Shown: positions 18,614-28,235 of the stretch, in pieces
Layout: every line of letters starts with the position of its first letter
Numbering within the stretch: the first letter of the stretch is position 1
NCBI RefSeq assembly: GCF_011378905.1
Contig: NZ_WTPY01000026.1
Coordinates: 1 to 64,000, forward strand
DNA: 64,000 nucleotides
Direction of reading: 5' to 3'
Source: Paraglaciecola sp. 20A4
GTDB taxonomy: Bacteria; Pseudomonadota; Gammaproteobacteria; Enterobacterales; Alteromonadaceae
Position numbers and translations under genes: made by a program
Notes under the pieces: model-generated
The model's database searches: none
What the model was told of the DNA's origin: nothing
What the model saw: only the letters and a program-made list of their open reading frames with translations

Positions 18614-19252
18614 ATGAAGAAAATTATTTCTACAATATTTCTGTTCACACTATTGACCGGTTGTCAGAGTGCTTACTATGCAGCGTGGGAAAAAGTCGGT
18701 GTTGAAAAACGCGATATTATGGTTGACCGTGTTGAGGATGCTAAAGAATCGCAAGAAGATGCCCAACAACAATTTAGTGACGCATTAGAGCAATTTACCC
18801 ATTTAATGAATTACGATGGTGGCGAATTACAAGATGTATATGAAGAGCTAAAAAATCAATATGAAGAAAGTAATCAAGCTGCTGCTGAGGTTACAAAGCG
18901 TATCAATAAAGTTGAAAGTGTAGCTGATGCATTGTTTGATGAATGGGAGTCTGAATTAGATAAATACACAAACCCTGGCCTGCGCCGTGAAAGCGCGAGT
19001 AAGTTGAAAGACACCCAACGTCGCTATCAAAGCTTGGTAAAAAGTATGCGTAAAGCAGAAGCCAAAATGGATCCTGTTTTATCTGCATTACAAGATAACG
19101 TATTGTATTTAAAACACAATTTGAACGCGACGGCCATCGGGGCGCTACAAAGTGAATTTAACGGTGTTAAAAATGACATTAATCAGCTAATTGCTGAAAT
19201 GAATAATGCTATTAAAGAATCAAATGCGTTTATATCCAGCATGCGGGACTAA
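18614..19252 (+). CDS. DUF2959 family lipoprotein
   Basis: A 212-residue protein with a type II signal peptide and a lipobox (LLTGC, Cys at residue 17), so it is probably anchored to the inner face of the outer membrane or to the inner membrane. The rest is predicted long helix, rich in Glu, Gln and Lys, with coiled-coil character (YEESNQAAAEVTKRINKVESVADALFDEWE). It fits the DUF2959 family of marine gammaproteobacteria. The frame runs back to 18485 over the previous gene, but ATG 18614 with AGAGGA upstream is the signal-peptide start. Confidence 0.85.
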   Translation: MKKIISTIFLFTLLTGCQSAYYAAWEKVGVEKRDIMVDRVEDAKESQEDAQQQFSDALEQFTHLMNYDGGELQDVYEELKNQYEESNQAAAEVTKRINKVESVADALFDEWESELDKYTNPGLRRESASKLKDTQRRYQSLVKSMRKAEAKMDPVLSALQDNVLYLKHNLNATAIGALQSEFNGVKNDINQLIAEMNNAIKESNAFISSMRD

Positions 19253-19286
19253 CGCCGAAATATACAAAAAGTGAATACGCTGTCGA

Positions 19287-20177
19287 CTAGGATTTATCCT
19301 CGTCGACTGGCGTAAAGCTTTCTTCAGACTCTTCATGAAAAAAGATTTCAATCACGTGGGTTAATTCAGCCCCAAGCAGCACCACTATCCACGATAAATA
19401 AACCCATACAAATAAAATCGGTATTACTGCCATAGCACCGTAAATCATTTGGTAAGACGGGAAGTGGGTAATGTAGAACGAGAATCCCTTCTTCGACAAC
19501 TCAAATAATAAGGCCCCTACGAATGCTCCTACGATAGCGTGACGAGGATTTATACGCTTATTAGGTACAATCATATACAAAATGAAGAAAGCGCATACAG
19601 AAGCTATAAACGGCACGATTTTAAGCATAGCCGTAGTTGCCCCCATAGTATAAGCCTCAGCTGAATTGGCAAACGCCACTAAATAAGAGCTCATAATCAC
19701 ACTTAGGCCAATTAGCAAAGGCCCCAATGTCAGGATCATCCAATACACCGCGAGCGTAAATATGATGGGGCGCTCACTTTTTGCCTGCCAGATACGATTT
19801 AACGTTTTATCTATGTTTGAAATCAGCAGTAAGGCGACGACCACCAAAGACAAAATACCGATAGCGCCCATTTTCGAGGCATTGCCCACAAACTGTGCGA
19901 CATAGCCTTGAATCAAATCACCAGAAGTTGGAATGAAATTACCGAAAATCAGTGCTTCTATTTCACCCCTTACCTCTGAAAATGCCGGGAATGCCGACAA
20001 AATAGTGAAAAACACCATAATAAAGGGTACGAGGGATAATAAAGAGACATAGGCCAAATGCCCTGCAGACACGGTAATCCCGTCGTCCTGACAGCCACGA
20101 ATAAACATGCGCGCAAAAATGTTTGCTTTAGGCAACCAGCGCTCAAATAGACCCGACAAGATAACTTTGGGCTGCAT
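19287..20177 (-). CDS. yihY: YihY/virulence factor BrkB family membrane protein
   Basis: A 296-residue inner-membrane protein with about six hydrophobic segments and a charged C-terminal tail. The N-terminal pattern VSAGHLAYVSLLSLVPFI, the NIDKTLNRIW segment and YGAMAVIPILFVWVYLSWIVVLLGAEL near the end are typical of the YihY family (formerly called RNase BN). Function unproven. In E. coli yihY neighbours dtd and yiiD; here two small genes intervene. Confidence 0.93.
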   Translation of the reverse strand: MQPKVILSGLFERWLPKANIFARMFIRGCQDDGITVSAGHLAYVSLLSLVPFIMVFFTILSAFPAFSEVRGEIEALIFGNFIPTSGDLIQGYVAQFVGNASKMGAIGILSLVVVALLLISNIDKTLNRIWQAKSERPIIFTLAVYWMILTLGPLLIGLSVIMSSYLVAFANSAEAYTMGATTAMLKIVPFIASVCAFFILYMIVPNKRINPRHAIVGAFVGALLFELSKKGFSFYITHFPSYQMIYGAMAVIPILFVWVYLSWIVVLLGAELTHVIEIFFHEESEESFTPVDEDKS

Positions 20178-20212
20178 TTTCTTCCTTTAGTAATAAGCTA
20201 AGCGTAAGTGCC

Positions 20213-21136
<924 letters not shown>

Positions 21137-21161
21137 CTAAACTTTGTACGTAAAGCCGTCA

Positions 21162-21177
21162 AGATGTTTAGCAGTCT
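21162..21177. promoter_or_regulatory. MetJ operator, second tandem box pair
   Basis: AGATGTTT (21162-21169) and AGCAGTCT (21170-21177) each match the MetJ box at 6/8 positions and are exactly adjacent. The pair lies on the metJ side of the divergent gap, 67 nt before the metJ start, and would suit autorepression of metJ. Confidence 0.65.
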
Positions 21178-21243
21178 ATCGTTGACCTTTATCGGTTAAT
21201 GGTTAGAATTTCCCCTTATAAGAAAGAAAAAAGCGAGTAAACG

Positions 21244-21567
21244 ATGGCTAAAACGACTAAATGGAACGGGAAATACATTCATCCCTACGCTGAACATGGA
21301 AAAAAGAGTGAGCAAGTGAAGAAAGTCACTGTCTCGATCCCCCTTAAAGTGCTTAAAGTATTAACGGATGAACGTACCCGCAGACAAGTAAATAATCTTC
21401 GTCACGCGACGAATTCAGAATTATTGTGTGAAGCGTTTTTACATGCTTTCACTGGGCAGCCTTTGCCAAACGATAATGACCTGCAAAAAGACAACGACAA
21501 TCGTATTCCTAGCGATGCCTTGCGTATCATGCAAGAAATGGGAATAGATATTGATTCAGAAGAATAG
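21244..21567 (+). CDS. metJ: Methionine repressor MetJ
   Basis: A ribbon-helix-helix repressor with S-adenosylmethionine as corepressor. The stretch [20 protein letters not shown] and the following [37 protein letters not shown] are almost identical to E. coli MetJ, including the DNA-contacting beta strand KKVTVSI. Length 107 (E. coli 105). Divergent from its likely target metF. Confidence 0.98.
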   Translation: MAKTTKWNGKYIHPYAEHGKKSEQVKKVTVSIPLKVLKVLTDERTRRQVNNLRHATNSELLCEAFLHAFTGQPLPNDNDLQKDNDNRIPSDALRIMQEMGIDIDSEE

Positions 21568-21586
21568 CCCTATTAACAGGGCTATT
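21563..21586 (+). terminator. Hairpin at the end of metJ
   Basis: AATAGCCC (starting within the stop codon region) pairs with GGGCTATT across a short loop. There is no clear U tract, so it is only a possible terminator between metJ and the convergent glutathione transferase gene. Confidence 0.4.
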
Positions 21587-21618
21587 GTATTACGTGTAAC
21601 ACAAACAAGCATCGCGTA

Positions 21619-22284
21619 TTAAGCGTAGTCGTATTGCCCACCACGTGTTAACCCCTGTTGATAAGCAGGACGGGCATGAATACGTTTTACATAGGCAGCA
21701 ATATTTGGATATTCTCCAGAAATATTGCGAGATGCCATCGCTTCTAATGGGAAACTCATTTGAATATCAGCACCTGATAACGCTTCACCAGCAAACCATT
21801 CATTATCAGCTAAGTGCTGCTCAACGTATTTAAGGTTAGCGACTAAGTTTAAACCAAAGTAACCATCCATTACCTTATCAGCAATTTTATTAGCCACCAT
21901 TTTGACAAAGAATGGTTTAGCATTTTGACGCACTTTATCAAACACCAACTTTGCTACCATGGGCGGCATCAGTGTTCCTTCGGCAAAATGTAACCAATAA
22001 GTATATTGGCGATAAGCTTCAGTATCTGCTTGGGGGATCAATGATTTATCACTGTATTTACGCGCTAAATAATCAATGATTGCTCCGGATTCAGCAACCG
22101 TTACCTCGCCATCTGTGATCACTGGAGATTTCCCCAGTTGGTGAATTTTTTTCAACGACTCAGGGGCCAAATTTGTTTGTCCATCGCGTTGATAGCGCTG
22201 TATTTCATAATCGACCCCCAACTCTTCTAACATCCATAGAATGCGCTGAGAACGAGAATTATTTAGATGGTGAAGTATGATCAT
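21619..22284 (-). CDS. Glutathione S-transferase family protein
   Basis: A 221-residue cytosolic GST. The thioredoxin-like N-terminal domain carries LNNSRSQRILWMLEELGV (with an Asn-Ser-Arg-Ser active-site region), KSPVITDG (cis-Pro) and the glutathione-binding AESGAIIDYL. The all-helical C-terminal domain contains the N-capping segment LSGADIQMSFPLEA. Substrate unknown. A single gene, convergent with metJ. Confidence 0.9.
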   Translation of the reverse strand: MIILHHLNNSRSQRILWMLEELGVDYEIQRYQRDGQTNLAPESLKKIHQLGKSPVITDGEVTVAESGAIIDYLARKYSDKSLIPQADTEAYRQYTYWLHFAEGTLMPPMVAKLVFDKVRQNAKPFFVKMVANKIADKVMDGYFGLNLVANLKYVEQHLADNEWFAGEALSGADIQMSFPLEAMASRNISGEYPNIAAYVKRIHARPAYQQGLTRGGQYDYA

Positions 22285-22405
22285 GAAAAAGCCTTAATTT
22301 AACGAGTTATATAATTAAGTAAACTACGTGCAAAACATCAAACTGGCTCATCAAATTTATGAATATGTGATCATATAGAGCTATCTTAGCCAATACCTTA
22401 AAAGA

Positions 22406-22439
22406 AAAGGGCTGGAGATATTGCATCATCCAGCCCTTT
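22406..22439 (-). terminator. Terminator after the cytochrome c gene
   Basis: AAAGGGCTGG (22406-22415) pairs with CCAGCCCTTT (22430-22439), loop of 14 nt. On the minus strand it follows the cytochrome c stop by about 30 nt and ends in TTTTCTTTT. Confidence 0.8.
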
Positions 22440-22469
22440 AATAATTCACTTTAAAAACAAAAGCTTGTA

Positions 22470-22796
22470 CTATTTACCAGATGGGTTCAAGCTAGAAAAA
22501 TAAGCCGCTAAGTTTTCAACATCGGTGTCACTTAAACCTGCAACCATGGGCGCCATTATCATATTTTTACGTTCGCCTGAGCGAAATGCTTTAAGCTGAA
22601 TCAATAAATATTGCTCTTTTTGTCCCGCTAGATTTGGATACATAGGGATTTGCGATATTCCATTAGCGCCATGACATGCTACACACGTGGCCGCTTTAGA
22701 TTTACCAGCTGCAATGTCGCCAGCGAAAACGTTAGTTGATAAGATGGCGGTCATTGACAGACTCACCACTACACATGTTTTTGAGATTAGATTCAT
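22470..22796 (-). CDS. Periplasmic class I cytochrome c (c553-like)
   Basis: A 108-residue protein: a Sec signal peptide ending at about VFAG (residue 26), a haem-binding CVACH motif near residues 38-42 and a distal Met ligand in [23 protein letters not shown]. One haem, high-spin or low-spin not decidable by eye. It is probably an electron carrier in the periplasm. A single gene with its own terminator, diverging from selO. Confidence 0.92.
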   Translation of the reverse strand: MNLISKTCVVVSLSMTAILSTNVFAGDIAAGKSKAATCVACHGANGISQIPMYPNLAGQKEQYLLIQLKAFRSGERKNMIMAPMVAGLSDTDVENLAAYFSSLNPSGK

Positions 22797-22864
22797 AATT
22801 GGTCCTTAAAATAACGTCAGTTTTACAATAACCCATTTTACGCGTAATAAAATAGAGGCAGAAG

Positions 22865-24307
22865 ATGAATTTAGATCATTTATATGCAACGCAATTAGGT
22901 GATCTAGGTGCATATACTCAACCTCTAGAAGTTGCTAACCCTGAACTTATCGAGGTCAACCACACTTTACGCGAAGCGCTGCAACTCCCCGCTTCTTGGT
23001 TTACGCAATCTACCATAACGTCGATGCTATTTGATAACACAAGTTCATTTACTAAGCATTCTTTTGCACAAAAGTATGGTGGTCATCAATTTGGCGGATG
23101 GAATCCGGACTTAGGTGATGGTCGAGGTTTGCTGCTTGGTGAAACAGTGGACAAAAACGGGCAGCGTTGGGATTTACACCTAAAAGGTGCCGGACCAACC
23201 CCTTACTCTCGCTTTGCTGATGGCCGCGCGGTACTACGCTCAACTTTACGTGAATACCTAGCCAGCGAGGCCTTGCATCATCTAGGGATCCCTACGTCTA
23301 GGGCATTATGCCTGATCACGAGTGATGAACTTGTGTACCGAGAAAAACAAGAGCGAGCAGCGATGATGATCCGCGTCAGTCAAAGTCATATTCGCTTTGG
23401 TCATTTCGAATATTTTTACCACAGTGGTCAAACAGATAAGCTTGAACGTTTATTTAATTACAGCTTGGAGCATCACTTCTTATCCTGTGCGAAACAACAA
23501 AACCCTCATTTCGCTATGCTCGAGCGCATTGTGCAGGATACCGCCACAATGATCGCAAAATGGCAAGCGTTCGGCTTTAATCACGGAGTGATGAATACGG
23601 ACAACATGTCAATGCACGGTATTACCTTCGATTTTGGTCCTTATGCCTTCATGGACGATTTCGATCCAACATTTGTGTGTAATCATTCTGATCACCACGG
23701 TCGATATGCTTTTGAGCAGCAACCCGGTATCGGTTTGTGGAACTTAAATGCCCTTGCGCATGCATTTACTCCTTATTTGAGTATCGAGCAAATTAAAGAG
23801 GCCTTGGGAAAATACGAAGAACAACTGTTAAGTGAATTTTCTTATCTTTTGCGTCACAGACTCGGCTTATATGCCGCAAGTCCGTCTACAGCTGATTTAA
23901 TTAATCGCTGGTTAGATTTAATATCTCAAGATAAACGAGACTACCACATAAGTTTCCGCCTGCTATGTGAAGTAAATGAACATCAAGCCAACCCACAACT
24001 AGTGAATCACTTCATTCAACGAGAAGCGGCACAGCGCTGGCTAAACCAATATCAGCAAGCTTTGCTCGAGCAAAACGTCCCTGTCGAGGACCGCCAAAAC
24101 AAAATGCGTGGTGTGAATCCGCAATATGTTTTACGTAATTATCAGGCCCAGCTTGCTATTGATGCCGCAGAAGAAGGCGACTTTTCTCGTTTTAAAATGT
24201 TTTTGCAGGTGCTCAAACAGCCATTTGCATCCAAGCCTGAATATGCTGATTTCGCAAAAGCACCACCTGACTGGGGCAAGCATATGGAAATTTCATGCAG
24301 CAGTTAA
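22865..24307 (+). CDS. selO: Protein adenylyltransferase SelO (YdiU)
   Basis: A pseudokinase-fold enzyme that transfers AMP to Ser, Thr or Tyr of target proteins. Family motifs: YGGHQFGGWNPDLGDGRG, HLKGAGPTPYSR, DGRAVLRSTLREYL, HGVMNTDNMSMHGITFDFGPYAFMD (metal/nucleotide site), and NPQYVLRNY. The protein ends CSS, the conserved C-terminal position where eukaryotic SelO has selenocysteine. Length 480 (E. coli 478). The 68-nt gap to the divergent cytochrome c gene is the likely promoter. Confidence 0.96.
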   Translation: MNLDHLYATQLGDLGAYTQPLEVANPELIEVNHTLREALQLPASWFTQSTITSMLFDNTSSFTKHSFAQKYGGHQFGGWNPDLGDGRGLLLGETVDKNGQRWDLHLKGAGPTPYSRFADGRAVLRSTLREYLASEALHHLGIPTSRALCLITSDELVYREKQERAAMMIRVSQSHIRFGHFEYFYHSGQTDKLERLFNYSLEHHFLSCAKQQNPHFAMLERIVQDTATMIAKWQAFGFNHGVMNTDNMSMHGITFDFGPYAFMDDFDPTFVCNHSDHHGRYAFEQQPGIGLWNLNALAHAFTPYLSIEQIKEALGKYEEQLLSEFSYLLRHRLGLYAASPSTADLINRWLDLISQDKRDYHISFRLLCEVNEHQANPQLVNHFIQREAAQRWLNQYQQALLEQNVPVEDRQNKMRGVNPQYVLRNYQAQLAIDAAEEGDFSRFKMFLQVLKQPFASKPEYADFAKAPPDWGKHMEISCSS

Positions 24308-24314
24308 TCAAAGT

Positions 24315-24336
24315 AACAAAGGATAAACCCTTTGTT
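24315..24336 (+). terminator. Hairpin after selO
   Basis: AACAAAGG (24315-24322) pairs with CCTTTGTT (24329-24336) with a 6-nt loop, 8 nt after the selO stop. It is followed by GAAAAACAA, so there is no plus-strand U tract; a weak terminator at best. Confidence 0.4.
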
Positions 24337-24429
24337 GAAAAACAATATCCGATGTTAGGCTACGCTTCACGATACATATCAAGGTTGTACTCTATCGATA
24401 CAACTTATACAGCGATGGTTTCTTAGATA

Positions 24430-27330
24430 GTGAAAATACGCCACTTAAAACACGTAAACTTGGTGCTCTGCCTGTTACTGCTTGTCTGTATGCAGTTAAC
24501 TAGGGGGGTGCATGCACAGGCTGTTTTAACTTCTGGTGTCGTCAAAATCGCTAGTGCTTCATCTACCACCGACTTATTGAGTAAAAGCCAATGGTTAGTC
24601 GCCGATAATCGTGTGCAGTTATCTGACATACAAGAGCTACAAACTTGGCGAGCGGCCTTTTCGCCACAACCCCTTAGCGCAAATCAAAGCCTCTGGGGAA
24701 AAATAACATTGCAAAGCGACAATACCCATCAACCCTATTTTATCAGTATCGATAATCCCCGTATTGATGCGCTTGATATCTATGTCCTTGATGAACGCGA
24801 ACGCATTATTAACTCTTACCGATTAGGCACATCACGACCAATAGAAAACCGTGCCTACGGTCACAGGCTATTTGTTGTTCCTATCGATATGCCCTACGCT
24901 CAACCTCGAAATATATACATAAAAGTGCACGACGAAGGCCCCTTAGTATTCTCTTTCCAGCTATTTTCTGAATCCGCATTACTGATAAAAGAACAGCGTT
25001 ATAGCACAATTTTTGCTTTATTTAGCGGTGCGCTTGCCATGATGGTGCTGTATTTTTTGGTCACGTACACCTTATTACGTAGCCCAGTACGATTCTGGTT
25101 TTCGGTTGCAAGTGCAGGATATCTACTGTTGTTTTTAAACAGCCAAGGCGTGATTAGTCATGTTTCTGGATTTAATGCCTATATTGATAAAATAAGCACG
25201 ATGCTAGGTGCGTTGTTATTATTTTCTTTAGCTAAAATAACATTTACTATTTTTCGCCCTTTGCCTACTTACTATCGTTATTTTCTATATTCAATGGGTT
25301 GGTTAAGTGCTGCCTCTGCGTTTATTGTTGATAGTTATCAACAAATCCTTATCGTATCTGGGGCATCTATTCTAGCGCTTGTTGCCATTGGTGTGTTGGC
25401 CATATTCTACCGCTACAAAGATCACACAATTAGTAATCGGGTTTTTGCCTTAGGCCTGAGCCTCATCGCACTCACTACCGTTGTGCAACTAGGTTTGTAT
25501 CTAAATTGGAGTGCGTTTCCCGAACAACTTTCTTTAGCCCTAAGCACTCTTATCGTATTGGGCATTGTGCTAATTGCCGTCGCCATAGCTGCACACGAAA
25601 AGGTCGTTGCCTTTCGTCATCATAACGAACAACAAGACGATATTCGCGCTTTGCAACAATTCGTGGATATGTTTGAAGACGCGCCTGAAGGACGTTTCAT
25701 TTCAAGTTTAGACGGTCGGCTTTTACGTGGAAATAATGCTTTGGCAAAAACATTTGGTTATGAAGACTCCGGCCAGATGCAAAATTTGCTTAACTCAATG
25801 TCGCAACTTTATGCTGAACCAGGCGAACGTGAATTACTCTTAGGTGAGTTACATAAAAACCAATATACAGTAGGTAAAGAATTACGCGGAAAAACGCGTC
25901 AGGATCAAGATATATGGTTAGCGGTTTCAGCCCACCTTAATCAGAATTTCGATAATGATGAGAAAGTCATTTGCGGCGCTGTTTTAGATATTAGCAGACA
26001 GAAATCAGCAGACTTAAGCCTGATATATATGGCCAGTCACGATACGCTAACAGGATTTTATCAACGTCAAGAATTCGAAAAACGGCTACATATGGCGATA
26101 AATGTAGCCACGCAGAAACAAGATGAGCTTACTTTACTACACGTCAATATTGATCAGTTTAAAACCATTAATGATACTCATGGCCACAAAGCAGGCGATG
26201 CCATACTCAAGCAGTTTTCTGAATTACTGTTAAAGATTGTCACCGGCAACGGAATTATTGGACGACTTGGAGGCGACGAATTTGGTATATTACTCACTGG
26301 TAGCAACGCACAAAACAGCTTTATGCTGGCTAATAAGTTACTGATTAGTATACAAGAATTCCATTTTTCTTGGGAAGAGAGACGTTTAAATTTATGTATC
26401 AGCATTGGACAAGTACCTTGGAATAACACCGTTTCAAGTTCTGAGCAATTGTTAACCATGGCAGATTCTGCCTGTTATATGGCCAAAAAACTCGGTCGAA
26501 ATCGTCTGCACACATATTCAACTACAGACAAGCATATAGCAAAATATGAGTCACAGCTCACGTGGTTACCACGTATCCAGCATGCTCTTAGTCACAATGG
26601 TTTCGAATTATATTGCCAAACCTATATGCCAATGACCACTATAGCTAAGGGTCATCATTATGAAATACTGCTGCGCTTGGTAGATGAACATGATCAACGT
26701 ATTCTACCAAACGAATTTTTACCCGCCGCCGAACGTTACAATCTAAGCCCAAAAATTGATCGTTGGGTCATCAATAACTATTTTACATGGCTAAGTAACA
26801 ATCCCCAGCATATGAAAGATTTGCATCGAGGTAATATTAATCTCAGCGGTCATTCATTAGGAGATCAAGACCTTAAGCTCTTTATTCTCAGCGCATTCGA
26901 AAAATACCAAATCCCATATAATAAAATTTGCTTTGAAATTACTGAAAGCATGGCAATTTTAAAACTCGATGAAACAGTAGAATTCATTAATACTTTTAAG
27001 GATTTAGGCTGCACATTTGCGCTTGATGATTTTGGAAGTGGCTTTTCCTCTTACAACTATTTAAAAAACTTGCCAGTTGATCAGGTGAAAATTGATGGGG
27101 ATTTTGTCAAGAATATTCTAATCGATCCAGTAGATATGGCGATGGTCAACTCAATAAAAGATATTGCCAATGCGATGCAAATAGAAACGATAGCGGAATA
27201 CGTTGAATCAAAAGAAATCATGGTTGAACTGGGTAAGATTGGTGTCGACTTTGTCCAAGGGTTCGGGGTGAATAAGCCTGCATCATTAAGTACTATGGCA
27301 GATGAGATAAATACTATTAAACAGAAATAG
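24430..27330 (+). CDS. Membrane GGDEF-EAL protein with 7TMR-DISM-type sensor
   Basis: A 966-residue c-di-GMP enzyme. Order: signal sequence (1-30), a periplasmic beta-rich domain (about 35-190; SLWGKITLQSDN and IDNPRIDALDIYVLDE resemble the 7TMR-DISM extracellular domain), seven hydrophobic segments (about 195-400), a PAS-like domain (about 410-535), GGDEF (540-690; intact GGDEF at 614-618) and EAL (about 700-955; Glu745 in EILL, FEITES, DDFGSGFSSYNYLKNLP, VKIDGDF). Both catalytic motifs look usable. The start is GTG at 24430, directly after an in-frame stop; no strong ribosome site. Confidence 0.9.
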   Translation: MKIRHLKHVNLVLCLLLLVCMQLTRGVHAQAVLTSGVVKIASASSTTDLLSKSQWLVADNRVQLSDIQELQTWRAAFSPQPLSANQSLWGKITLQSDNTHQPYFISIDNPRIDALDIYVLDERERIINSYRLGTSRPIENRAYGHRLFVVPIDMPYAQPRNIYIKVHDEGPLVFSFQLFSESALLIKEQRYSTIFALFSGALAMMVLYFLVTYTLLRSPVRFWFSVASAGYLLLFLNSQGVISHVSGFNAYIDKISTMLGALLLFSLAKITFTIFRPLPTYYRYFLYSMGWLSAASAFIVDSYQQILIVSGASILALVAIGVLAIFYRYKDHTISNRVFALGLSLIALTTVVQLGLYLNWSAFPEQLSLALSTLIVLGIVLIAVAIAAHEKVVAFRHHNEQQDDIRALQQFVDMFEDAPEGRFISSLDGRLLRGNNALAKTFGYEDSGQMQNLLNSMSQLYAEPGERELLLGELHKNQYTVGKELRGKTRQDQDIWLAVSAHLNQNFDNDEKVICGAVLDISRQKSADLSLIYMASHDTLTGFYQRQEFEKRLHMAINVATQKQDELTLLHVNIDQFKTINDTHGHKAGDAILKQFSELLLKIVTGNGIIGRLGGDEFGILLTGSNAQNSFMLANKLLISIQEFHFSWEERRLNLCISIGQVPWNNTVSSSEQLLTMADSACYMAKKLGRNRLHTYSTTDKHIAKYESQLTWLPRIQHALSHNGFELYCQTYMPMTTIAKGHHYEILLRLVDEHDQRILPNEFLPAAERYNLSPKIDRWVINNYFTWLSNNPQHMKDLHRGNINLSGHSLGDQDLKLFILSAFEKYQIPYNKICFEITESMAILKLDETVEFINTFKDLGCTFALDDFGSGFSSYNYLKNLPVDQVKIDGDFVKNILIDPVDMAMVNSIKDIANAMQIETIAEYVESKEIMVELGKIGVDFVQGFGVNKPASLSTMADEINTIKQK

Positions 27331-27428
27331 AGCAACAAACCACACTTGTATTTGAATAATCCGTACCCATATTTTCATCCAATGTGACACGCTCTTTGAA
27401 TAAACTTTACAAGTCAGCAAGTAAATAT

Positions 27429-28043
27429 ATGAAACAACATCAGAAGTATGAATTTGTCAGCTCAGCCTCTTTACCCACTCATTGGGGACAATTCACCATC
27501 CATGGTTTCGTTGAAACCGCTATCCAACAAGAACATGTCGCTCTGACCTACGGCCAATGGAAAGCCGGTGACGTGGTACCTATTCGGATCCATTCTGAAT
27601 GCTTAACCGGTGATGCGCTCTTTAGCACTCGCTGTGACTGCGGTGCGCAGCTTAAAAAGGCCATGCAAAATATAGTTGAACACGGTAGTGGTGTATTGCT
27701 CTATTTGCGGCAAGAGGGCCGTGGTATTGGCTTGCTCAATAAAATTCGAGCCTATCAATTGCAAGATCAAGGTTTAGATACTGTAGAGGCGAATGAACAC
27801 CTAGGTTTTGATGCTGACTTGCGCGAGTACGATATCTGTAAAATAATGTTGGATACACTCAATGTGCAACGGGTTAATTTGATGACTAATAATCCCAAGA
27901 AGCGTATTGCGCTAGAGGGAATGGGTGTAGAAGTGGTAAGTCGCACCCCTATTGATCATGGTGTTACCGACGACAACCGCAACTACATTCGTACCAAAAC
28001 AGAGAAACTTGGTCACGAGTTTGACCCACACTTACTTAAATAA
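27429..28043 (+). CDS. ribA: GTP cyclohydrolase II RibA
   Basis: First step of riboflavin synthesis from GTP. The zinc site RCDCGAQL, IHSECLTGDALF, the catalytic LRQEGRGIGLLNKIRAY and TNNPKKR are intact. The frame is open to a GTG at 27384, but ATG 27429 gives a 204-residue protein that lines up with E. coli RibA (196). It is alone, not in a rib operon. I see no FMN riboswitch in the 98 nt before it. Confidence 0.95.
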   Translation: MKQHQKYEFVSSASLPTHWGQFTIHGFVETAIQQEHVALTYGQWKAGDVVPIRIHSECLTGDALFSTRCDCGAQLKKAMQNIVEHGSGVLLYLRQEGRGIGLLNKIRAYQLQDQGLDTVEANEHLGFDADLREYDICKIMLDTLNVQRVNLMTNNPKKRIALEGMGVEVVSRTPIDHGVTDDNRNYIRTKTEKLGHEFDPHLLK

Positions 28044-28191
28044 CATTTCCCAGACGGCCGTTCATGTAGCGGCCAAATCTGGATAGTGAATCACGCATTG
28101 CGCCACACTTAGAATTCTCCTGCCGATTAGTATTTAACCTCGATTCAGTTTTGGTTAAGCCTTAGTCATCAACACTAAGCATACCGACTGA

Positions 28192-28213
28192 CCTTTATTA
28201 TTAATAATAAAGG
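28192..28213. promoter_or_regulatory. 22-bp perfect palindrome upstream of the DUF3300 gene
   Basis: CCTTTATTATT is followed directly by its reverse complement AATAATAAAGG, ending 22 nt before ATG 28236. A second dyad, CTTAGT (28161-28166) with ACTAAG (28174-28179), lies just upstream. The placement suits an operator or a 5'-leader hairpin; the binding protein is unknown. The rest of the 28044-28235 gap shows nothing else I can name. Confidence 0.55.
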
Positions 28214-28235
28214 CACGACCAATTGAGGTATCACT

